Assembly (NCBI RefSeq): GCF_011397635.1
Contig: NC_064770.1
Span: 5,909,826 to 5,973,825, forward strand
Reading direction: 5' to 3'
Length of the DNA stretch: 64,000 bases
DNA from: Epinephelus fuscoguttatus
Taxonomy: Eukaryota; Chordata; Actinopteri; Perciformes; Serranidae
A program made the translations under genes and the position numbers. The notes under the pieces are model-generated. The model worked only from the letters and a program-made list of their open reading frames with translations. It searched no databases and was not told where the DNA came from. Positions 39,201-48,500 of this stretch are shown piece by piece. Each line of letters begins with the position of its first letter. Positions within the stretch are counted from its first letter, which is position 1.

Positions 39201-40878
39201 ATGTTTATTTAAATGGAGCCTGGTTTGTTTGGTGATAGCCATTTTGTGGCTGTTTCTGGTTAAACAAAAAAGGATCGTACTCTTTATTAATAAGGTCGAC
39301 CTCTGTCGGGATCTTTTCCATAATGTTGTTCGACACTTAGAATAACAATCTGAGCCAATCAGTGGCAAAAACCAGCACATTTGTGGATGTAAATGAACAG
39401 TGTTCAGTTTGCCTGCAGGGACTTTTTTTTTCTCTTTTCTTTCAGTGGTAGGTCATCTGCACTGGTGCTTTGTTGTAATTAGCTTTGTACAGTAAAGCGA
39501 TCCATTGTCCCATTCATGGCTTTCTCCTTATAAATGTTATGATCCCTCACACTGGCTGCCAATCAGGGCTTTTGATGTGTCTCACACAGTAATAATTCCC
39601 ATGCGCAAACCATGAAGGTTTTTTAAATTAAATCAAATTATATTTTTTAGCCCCTTATCTTTTAGCTGTACTTCTTTTTAGGAGATGGGTGCACACAACA
39701 TACTGATACATTCAGTTAATAATTAATTAATTATTCTCCAGTGCACACCGGTGTGCCACCATTTCAGAGCCACTGTCCTAGAAGACTTTGTAAGTGTCTT
39801 TGGTGCACAGGAGGTGTGTGACTCTATGTTTGGTGATTGTGTGGAATTAACTGAAAAACAACATCATACGTCAGACAATGGAAACTGTGTAAACCAAAGG
39901 CAACAAACAGGGTCTTAAAGGTGTGTGTGTGTCTGTTTGTGTCTGTGTGGGTGTGCAGGTCTGGTAAGCTGATTGAGCCACTGTATCAGGTCTGGGAGGA
40001 ACTATCAGACGCAGAGCTGCTTCCCACCAAAACAGGACAGCAGGTGAGACGACAGAAGGATCAGCCTGTTTAAGGAGTTCTATAGCAATTTACTATGACA
40101 CTGCCATTAAGTTGGAGGACTTGGCAGTTTTTTTAAGAACTGGGTCTGCAACTATTCTATTTTATTATCAATTATTTCCTTGTTCGATGTCTTTGTCTGT
40201 AAAAACATCAGAAAATAGTCACAGTCACAGAAGAGTTTCACAGAGCCCAAGCAGACATATTTAGATGTCTTGCTTGTTTAATCAACAGTCCAAATCCATT
40301 TGGACATTTCCTCACCTAAACAATGATATAATGATATACCTGATATAAATCAGGGAAACAGCCACATTCACACAGTGGAGACTCTTTAACCAGAGGAACC
40401 AACGTAGGAATCGTAGTCACTGATGTCATTAGTGACTTTATTCAGACAAAGAGCAACAAAAGACATCAAACAGCTGTTTCCCCAGGCTGAGTCATCCTGC
40501 CTGTGACCTGTAGAATATATGCCAGTGGTTAAATGTCCCTTTAAGTCTCCTTCCTCTGTGCTAAAGTTAAATATATGTCATCAGAGAAATGAAAAATACA
40601 TAAAAATATGAAATGGAAATGTATGTGTTATGGGTAAAAATGAGAGAATATGGAAATTAGCCATCAAGTGTCACTGTATCCTGTGTATTCCTTGATATGG
40701 GTTTGGGTTTTATCTTCATGTTTCATTCTGTGTGTGTCAGGGCTCGAGGGAGGACGAGGATGACTTTCTGAGTGGGGAGACGCCCAAAGCGGAGGGCATC
40801 GTGGGAATGACACCGAGCTCCTACGGCTCAAACATCTGCAGCCCGAGCAGCGTGGGTTCACCCCCTATCGCCTTCTAG
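23927..40878 (+). CDS. rrn3: RRN3 (TIF-IA), RNA polymerase I-specific transcription initiation factor
   Basis: RRN3 binds RNA polymerase I and recruits it to promoter-bound SL1, linking rRNA synthesis to growth signals; it acts in the nucleolus. Seventeen coding exons with GT-AG borders and matching phases: 23927-24022, 24249-24305, 24406-24495, 25379-25508, 26955-27014, 27802-27865, 29323-29392, 29623-29721, 30082-30165, 32352-32475, 33059-33189, 35286-35416, 35535-35722, 37239-37347, 38477-38629, 39959-40043, 40741-40878. They sum to 1809 nt, 602 residues. Near-identical blocks to human RRN3 include TVRFGG, VDISDSDDED, LPTHASCHVQ, LARAKFIP, LHGPFY, CYTIIERNNR and TNPLD.FFPFDP. The protein starts 33 residues after the human start; several regulatory sites differ (see findings). 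The gene is convergent with the STXBP4-like gene. Confidence 0.97.
24830..25205 (+). mobile_element. degenerate LINE fragment in RRN3 intron 3
   Basis: The plus strand, allowing stops and shifts, reads VMTERMRSRIQAAEINVLRR, then PGLSHRDRV and a 'GHLIRMPPG'-like block, ending in 'gtggttgaaaatgattggatgga'. This is the C-terminal end of a LINE reverse transcriptase common in fish. It is clearly inactive. Confidence 0.75.
27245..27450. repeat. minisatellite of about 42 bp in RRN3 intron 5
   Basis: Imperfect tandem units begin near 27253, 27296, 27338, 27379 and 27420. Each has a variant of 'ctctagggtgcccttc.agtggagaaaacatgatg'. The spacing is 41-43 bases. Confidence 0.75.
30030..30070. repeat. 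(GT)n microsatellite at the 3' end of RRN3 intron 8
   Basis: A pure GT run ends 11 bases before the acceptor of exon 9 (gtgtattttag|GTGAGT), taking the place of a usual polypyrimidine tract. Confidence 0.95.
31853..31945 (+). mobile_element. Tc1-like terminal fragment in RRN3 intron 9
   Basis: TA followed by CAGTGGCATGCAAAGGTTTG and ggcacccctggtcaaaat is the typical end of a second Tc1-type family, different from the copy at 16.3 kb. The next ~50 bases (ctaaagtatgattgagccacc) resemble its interior. No opposite end was found nearby, so it is a remnant. Confidence 0.6.
33207..33254. repeat. (GT)n microsatellite just after RRN3 exon 11
   Basis: A GT run begins about 17 bases after the donor of exon 11 (gtcagtactttcc). 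Confidence 0.95.
33765..34255 (+). repeat. dispersed repeat, copy A (RRN3 intron 11)
   Basis: Shares with 39020-39430, in the same orientation, the blocks 'gatgtgaaaatatgctggct', 'ctgtttctggttaaaca', 'acacttagaataacaa' and 'cagtggcaaaaac'. The copies are diverged and contain no coding sequence; family unknown. Confidence 0.65.
34310..34767. mobile_element. hAT-type miniature element (MITE)
   Basis: A 458-bp element with ends TAGGGCTGGGTGATAT and ATATCGCCCAGCCCTA, inverted with one mismatch. It is flanked by an 8-bp target duplication with one difference (CCCCGTAG at 34302-34309, CCCTGTAG at 34768-34775), as expected of hAT transposition. It encodes nothing and lies in RRN3 intron 11. Confidence 0.88.
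36454..36560 (+). other. possible alternative terminal exon in RRN3 intron 13
   Basis: A strong acceptor (T-rich tract then ttttttttag) precedes 107 bases that are open in the phase left by exon 13 and end at a TAA stop. The frame starts DEAGGQTDFEAALSKF and adds 35 residues. No similarity to RRN3 is seen. If used, it would truncate RRN3 before its last four exons. It may equally be an exon-like chance segment or a fragment of another gene. Confidence 0.2.
39020..39430 (+). repeat. dispersed repeat, copy B (RRN3 intron 15)
   Basis: The direct-orientation relative of 33765-34255; see that entry for shared blocks. Confidence 0.65.
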
Positions 40879-41612
40879 AGACCCTGATAACGAGCATTAC
40901 ATTTAATTTATATTCAAACACGAACTGAGGAACACATGAGCCAGTCACGCTGCGGTGATGGGACTGAACTCTCATCTGTGTTGAAGAATCAGACTGTTCA
41001 ATGTTTCATTTTAGGGAATTACAGGTCTACACAGTCAGATTCAAACTTTATTATGTTATGATTAATCACAGTTCAGGCCATGTTGGCATGTGCAAAAACA
41101 GCGTGGAAACTGCAATGAAAGCAACCATATCAGTGAGAGAGCCTCAAACTCCTGATGATCAGAGTAAGTAAATATTCTGACGAGGTATCTGAAGTTTGAA
41201 ACAAACTGTTTTAGAGGGGCTCTCTGCTTTTGTCTGTTTTTTTGTGCGGCAGAAAAGGCAACTCAAATTAAACTGAGTTTGAGAAGTTAAATTGTAAAAT
41301 ATTGTTATGAGGCAATGTGTTTGTTTATGAAACTCACCAAACAACAACCCCAAAGACTCATCATGATGAGTCCTCTAGTTTAAGCAGTTCTGAAAGGAGT
41401 AACCAATGAAAGTGCCGCAGGAAACTGGAGGCAGCAGACGTGCACTGCCACTAATGATATTAATGCAATGGGACTCATTGAACAAGCTTCATGGGAAACA
41501 TAAAGAAGATGGAGTGACATAAGATGCATGGGTTACACTTTGTAATAACCATCATTAAAAATGGTAAATTAATAGTTAAACTTTAATTGATAGTTGTTTT
41601 ACTGTTAATAAA
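40879..41612 (+). other. rrn3: RRN3 3' UTR with AATAAA signal
   Basis: The first clear poly(A) signal after the stop is AATAAA at 41607-41612. This gives a 3' UTR of about 740 bases. Position inferred from the signal only. Confidence 0.4.
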
Positions 41613-41745
41613 CAATGAAATGATAATTAATGGTTACTGATTACTAATAATACTGTGTTTCTTTTGTTATTTTAAGAGTTTATACTTGCACACATTATAA
41701 GTTTTTTTTTTTTTTTTTTAAAACCTTCCTCTGAACGCCACAGTT

Positions 41746-42133
41746 TTTATTTGGCACATCAACTTTCCTCAGATACGTCTCAGATTTTCCACCATAGCAT
41801 GCACACACAGATGCAGCACTGAAAACACAAAACGTTTTTTTTATGTTTCTATACATTTCTGTGGTGTGCTCCCTCTGTCTGATGCCTTTAGGATTTCAGT
41901 AGATTGAAGTTAAGTCATGTTTCTTTTCTGCACCACAATCGTGTAAATACATCCCATGCTGTTTTAGGCCTGCTCTTCTGTTTGCCAGAGTCTAGGACAG
42001 AATGCACATGGAACACAGGCAATCTGCCCCTCAGTGACTTCTCAGTAATCTTGTTGTTAGTACACATTGTCTGGCATCAGCTGTACAGCACAGTAACATG
42101 AAATATGAAAGTCTTGTAGTCTGAGGAATTTAG
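41746..42133 (-). other. 3' UTR of the STXBP4-like gene with AATAAA signal
   Basis: TTTATT at 41746-41751 is AATAAA on the minus strand, about 385 bases after the stop codon at 42134-42136. A T-run at 41702-41719 separates it from the RRN3 signal. Confidence 0.4.
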
Positions 42134-42264
42134 TTACTTCTGCAGGAAACTGTAGGCCAGTAAACAGATCATGTTGACCAGCCGCCACAGCAGGGCCAGC
42201 GTTGTTTTCACCTTTTGAATCTTTGTGTGTGTGTCATCATCATAAAATGGGGTCTTGGAAACAC
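42134..42264 (-). CDS. last exon of the STXBP4-like gene: predicted tail anchor
   Basis: The acceptor is ttcctgctgcag. With the G carried from the previous exon this encodes 43 residues and TAA. The first half is polar ([18 protein letters not shown]). Residues 21-41 are hydrophobic with one central Arg, and only Gln-Lys follows, the layout of a C-terminal membrane anchor. No ATG begins the frame, so it is not visible as an independent ORF. It belongs to this gene because the phase fits and no other minus-strand exons lie nearby. Confidence 0.75.
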
Positions 42265-42479
42265 CTGCAGCAGGAACTACCAAAATAACTATTTGAGCAC
42301 ATTGCTCTGTGTTTAAATTTGACTGTGGACAGATTCTGTCACTGTGATAGACTCACAAAAGTAAAAGATGCAGTCACGAAACTTTACATGCGTAAGTTTT
42401 GATTAAAATCAAAGCAGAGTTCAAAGATTGGTGGGGTTTGAGCAAGGGTGCAAGAATGTGTGTGTGTGTGTGTGTGTGT

Positions 42480-42526
<47 letters not shown>

Positions 42527-45500
42527 ACTCACTCACTCACTCACTCACTCACTCTTGGGGAGTGGTGGGGTGGTAGGTCCATGGCCTAGTGGCAACCTCC
42601 AGGCTGAAAATTAAGCCAAAAACTGCAGTTCCTCTAGTGCCCACTTGAGGCTGGCTCCAAGAGTGAGTCAATCCCCATAGACTCCAGTGTTAAAATGCCC
42701 AACTTTACAGCAGAAATAAACACGTTTACCGAGTAAACAGTTTTAGTTAGTAGTGGAAATATGACGTTAGGAAATCGGAGTAAACACACCATCAGATCCA
42801 GTTAGCAGTTAGTCCTTTAATATAAAACAGTAACAGAAAGATATGAGGCCACACCAAAGATGCAATTTTGTTGAAGTACAGGACATGTCAGTATTTTTAA
42901 AAGTATTTGCAGCTGTTCATATAAATGAAATGAATGTTCCACGTGTAGCCTATGGCTGCCTAGACTCTGTGACTACCAAACACAGGTTTACACAGCAGGA
43001 GCTACAGCGACATCAAAGCCACTCCTGGATGCAGGAGACACATCAATATGAATCATGCAGTACAAAGCCACAGATGACAAACACTGCTCCACTCCAGTAT
43101 CTCTGAATACTTCATTCTTTGCCTTTCTTTAATGAATAAGGGCACGAGGAGAGGTATCAAGATGGACAAAGGGACACTGTTGGTTTGTTTTCTACTTTTG
43201 CTCAACAGTTCATAAGCCCTGTGGCAGAGCAAAGAAGCGACGTTGTGTGATGGAGGCAGATGGCAGCGAGTTATTATGACACAAAGGAAGACTCATTGAA
43301 CAGACCAGCTCTGGATTGTTCTTTCCAAGCTAACAAGTCCTCCTATACATGCAATCCAGGGAGTGAAACTGTGTGTGTGTGTGTGTGTGCGTGTGTGAGG
43401 GGTTAGAAAAGTGGTCAGGAAGGAGTATTAACAAGGTTTACAGCAGCATGTGTGTGTTGTGGACTTGGTCATGCAGCTCCTCCAACACCACCTGCTGTCT
43501 GAGTAACAAGAGAGAGAATTCCAGCAGACTTTTTATTTGGCAGAGCATTTCTCATAGAGACTTCTGTACATAGATTATGGGCGAATGATGAGAGGCCTTG
43601 GGTCACAGCTGACTGCAACACACCTTGCTGCTGCTGAACCCTCCAGAAAAACTTGTCGAATATTTCAAAAGAAGACACTAATTTGATGTGTGCGAGCAAA
43701 CTTTGGCATTAAAACATGTTATGTTTGATCTGTCTCTGTCAACTGAGGATTTGATTGGATTGAAGTGATATCATTATTTTGAGAAGGCGTGTTGGATGGT
43801 GTCCAGTCTGTTGACTATGATGTCTTCCATCATGGGTTCAGCTGCTGATTCAGCCTCTTCAGCATGCCCAGGTCCTCTCACAGTCCTCTCTGGCTCTTTG
43901 TTGCTCACATATGATGAGGGTTAACATCTGGGACTGATGCTGCCTCTGATGCACTCGGTGACTCTAAAGGTCAATCACAGTTGGACAGAAAAAGACAAAC
44001 AAACAAAATCAAATACTTTAACATGCTCGGTATCATCATCTGTATCTTGTGGTGTGCGACAAGGACAGTCGATGTGCCAGCAACTGATGAAGCAGCACTG
44101 GACACCATCCCACCAGTTCCATTCAGTATTAAGCTCAGTAATGGTGCTTTCATGCCAAACATGATTACATACAAAGTCAATGCAAAGATGCAAACAGGTG
44201 CGTGCCAGACAACGTGAATGATGCTAACGCATCTTCCTAACATACAGTGAGTGGGTGAACTCTTGGGGATGGAGCACGAAAAATTGCTAAAATATAATTA
44301 CTTATATTACTCATATTACTTTAATTACTTGTATTAGTAATTACTAAAAATACTAAGAGCGACAACAACATTCAGGGAGCCTATCAAGCCCTAATCGAGC
44401 CAGAGCAGCAACTTTCTGTTGCTCTGAAAATAGGTCGGAGGGTGCACAAAGTTTAACAAAAATAGAGCCAGGGCAAGTGGTTTTTAAAATAAGTGACACC
44501 TCCCTTGGCCCGTTTGCTATAGCATAAAGCAGTTCACGACATCCTCACTGGGAGAAACTGGAACAATCTGATGTTCCCTTGTTCGCGTCAAGTTAGGAAT
44601 CAGTCTAACACATGAAATTCACATAATCATGCCAGTTTAAATGTTTTCAACATGTGAAAAATTCATGTGATGTGAAGCCTATCAGTGTTGAGATCTAGTT
44701 GTGAATAACCTGAATTGACTGAGAATCAGAAATGATGGACAAACATATTGTCGCCATCTGCATGCACCTGGAGCTCTACAGCTCATCATCAGTACTGTAA
44801 CATTACAGAGACAGAGCAAACAGGAGGGCTCAGAGATTAGTGAGTGATGCCATAGGACTACATAATTAAGTTCTCAAAATATGTTATTTATTTGTGACTT
44901 GTTAAAGCTATTTTTCTTAGTTGCTTCTTAGAAAAAATGCTCTGAGTAATTTAAGTTAGTCTTTTATTGTGGAATGTAACCAATGAAAAGAGCGACTCAG
45001 TAATGTGCCTCTGTGGTCAAGATGAAAGATAAAGAGTGCTGCCATCTGGTTCATGTTGATTCAGAGCATGGAGCCTCCATGTTAACTGTGTTCACATCAC
45101 TTGATTCAAGTTAATGGTTATACTTTACAACAAATTAAGCTTGCGCGTAGCTGCCTTCCTCAACTGGCAAAACCATTAGCACCACTGTGAAGGGTGAATA
45201 TTCACCAAATGCAAAATAGTCCAAAAAGAAAAAACATTCCAGCAGTTGTATTTGTGTGAGTAATGCAAGACGAAAATTGGCTTTGCATTCAGTGTGACTG
45301 ACCAGCCAGTCAGGTTCATCCTTCACTTTTACACACACTATCAAAACTTAATGTACCAACTGCTGTGAAATTAGCCGAGGATGAAACATTTTTAACATGA
45401 TAATTGAAAAAAAAAATGTAAAACAGAAAGTGAAAATAAATAAAATCAATAATAGAGTAATTTGAGTTACAATGTAACCTGCAGCAGACTGAGCCTGTTT

Positions 45501-48500
45501 CTATCATCCTTGACCAAACCATATCAGAATGATTAAACATAAATATATATCAGTAAACATTAATTGACTATCAAATTTGATTTCACAATGAATCCATTAT
45601 TAAATCAATTAAAGAACTAATTATTTCAGCTCCAGTGTGTCATGTGTGTTGTGGAGTATTCCAGTGTAGTCTTTTTCAGCCTGCTCTGGTGAATTTCTAG
45701 TGTGTTCTCTGTACCTCTGTCATCAGCAGTGGGGGTGCAGACTCCTGCCACCAGCTCTTTGGCCTCCACAGCCAGTTGGAAGGCGGGATCAGGGAGTGGT
45801 GACGGGGTGTCAGGGCTGTCAGTGGCAGGAGATGACCTGTTGCTCCTGGTAAACAGAACACACAGAGGAAGAGTGGTTACAGCAGGACTCTTGCTGCAGA
45901 GCTGCCTGTGGGTGACTAAAGATGTGATGTAGAGCAGTAGCTGTTCAAAGCCTCTTACCCGCCTTCTCCTCCAAACAGGCTGGGTGTTGTCAGCACTTTG
46001 TGGACGTTCTGAGGACACAATAAGAATGTAAGAGTTATGTGAAGTTCTGAATTGATATTGATTTCTTAATAACACTGAACCAATTCAGATACCAAGTCTT
46101 CATGTGACACCGAAACAAGGACCTGAAGGTCCCAAAGACAGAGAAGGTGATAAAGTGTTTTCAGAGCCGATGGGGAGGTGTGATTTCAAAGCCAGTGTTC
46201 CAACAAATAGAGCTCCCACTCAGAATGACAGTGGACCACACATACAGTATGAAAATCATGGACAATCAATCATCACTCATGAAATATCTGCACATACCAA
46301 CTGTGAAGTATCTACAAATGATGCATGCAATAATGTAAACTCTGTCATTCACTCTCATTATTATATCTTGCTTTCATTTTTACTGCTTACAATCATCACT
46401 CAATATGAGTATATGCTAAACTGTGCAATATCTATACTTTCATCAGTCTATAATGTGAGATCAGCCCTTTAGTCTGTCTCTTTATTATATTTTGCTTCTT
46501 TTTGCTGCTTACTTATTATATTGCTTTGTGTTTTAATAGTTTATTTATTATATTGCTCTTTGTTTTGTACAGCTTGGTTATTATATACAGATCTGTGTGT
46601 TTCTTTTTACTGATTCGTACAAATACATTGTTTCGTTTTTTTTTCTATTGATGCTTCCTGTTTGCACTATCCCTTTGCTGCTGTAATGTTGCAAATTTCT
46701 CTGCTGTGGGAGGAATAAAGGATTAGCGTATCATATCATATGGTATCATATCGTGTGGTATCGGATCAAATCTCCTACCTGACTGAACAAATTTGCGGGT
46801 AGCTCATAAGAGGGAATTTTTAATTGCATTTAGGAGAGCCCCTAGTAGTAAGGTAAGATCCTTATGAATATGCTGTCTGATCTTTATCGAAGTGGTCTTT
46901 CATGTACAAATTTAGTGCCATAGTCTACAGCCTGACTGCCAGTAGAGTCGTGTTTGTCACTGAACTTAAGCCTTTCAGAAGCAAGAAAAGACAGACCAAT
47001 CCATATATATGACTCATGCATGTGGACCAATCCCACTACTTTGTTCTTTTGCTGATTAAGACTTGAAAACCTTCTTCAAAAAAGTGACTTTAAAAGAAAG
47101 GGTGAGACAAGTCTGTCTGGTTTATAAAATGTTGCAGGGAGCTGCAGTGTGTCTCTCGGCCACTGGGGGGTAGACTGGCTCCAGAACAGTTTAGGGAACT
47201 AGTACTGTAGGGCATGAGGATGTTAAAAACTGTCAGGTGTTTCTGAATAGCTCTGTGTGCTGTCTGTCTGTTGAATCCAGTGAATGAGACTGCATAAAGT
47301 GTCCCACTCTGCATGGATTATGAAATGGGACAGAACACATGCTGATTGTCGTGGAGTCTGTTTTCATCTATTGACAGTCTTAAAGGCCTGTTAGGTAATG
47401 AATTATTTTTATCAAACTCTACAGAAAACTAGAAATGACTACAAATAGAGCACTTATCTTTTAAACAAGCTACTGTCAAATATGTGCTATACTGATGTGC
47501 TCCGTCTTATAATTAAAAATGACAGCAAAGTTACAGAAATCATTTTAGAGATTTGTCTCTTCAGACGGGTGTTCTCCTCCACAGTCAGACATGCTTTCTG
47601 GGAAGGACAACAGAGTGGTAAATGTATTCATGTGTAGCATGTGATGCAACGCTATGCAGACTTCTAGAGTTGATACTTTTATTTTATATTTGTGAACAAA
47701 TCTAACTGGTTCCATCATCTAAATAGATGGGAAATAACAGCCATGCTACATGGAAGTGCCAAAAACTGCAGTTCCTCGAATGGCCACTTGAGGCTGGCTC
47801 CAAGAGCGAGTCATTCCTCATAGACCCCCGTGCTAAACAGCCTATTTAAATGTTAATAAGGCTTACTGTTATGCATAATGAAAGGCAAGGCTGCTGTGAG
47901 TGACAGGTGGGTGCCGTCCATTGACAAGTCACCACCACAGTGATAATGTTGGCGAGGTAACATAACCATGGTGTAACCCCAGATTCACAGAGTATAGACG
48001 TTGCCATAGCTGTCCCAATCTTAGTGTTTTTTCAGTGACATGCTTTACTGTAGAAAACTTCATTAAAACAAAATGGAAGGAGTGAATGAACAGAGAAAAT
48101 CAAATTCAGTGTGAGAGTGTCCAGTTAAAGCTGTACCTGTGCAAAGCCCAGCAGCTTCTTGTTGGAGATCTCCAGGTGTTTCCTGCTCAGCTCAGACTTC
48201 TTCAGCTGGCAATCGATAGTTGTCAGTCTCTTGTTCAGCTCCAGCACCTCATCCTGAGAAACACACATCACACACACAATCAATCATTTGTTTTGGTATG
48301 TCAACAATAAACAGAGAAAGAAAAGTAATAATAAATCTGCACAAAAATAATATGGTTTCAACCCAACGGACTTGAGCCCCTAAAAATGAAATAAGAAGGG
48401 GTAGGAGGAAGGTTCCACTAGATTAGACCACATATTTAAACTCATCTAACCACGTGACCATGTACTCAGCAGCTGTCATATTTATTTTGGTCTTCAGAGG

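Noticed and set aside
43469-43699. Minus-strand frame ending [12 protein letters not shown] considered as the missing WW exon
   Set aside because: It lacks both tryptophans and the YF.N core of a WW domain; the likeness to NHVTQTTSW is five residues only.
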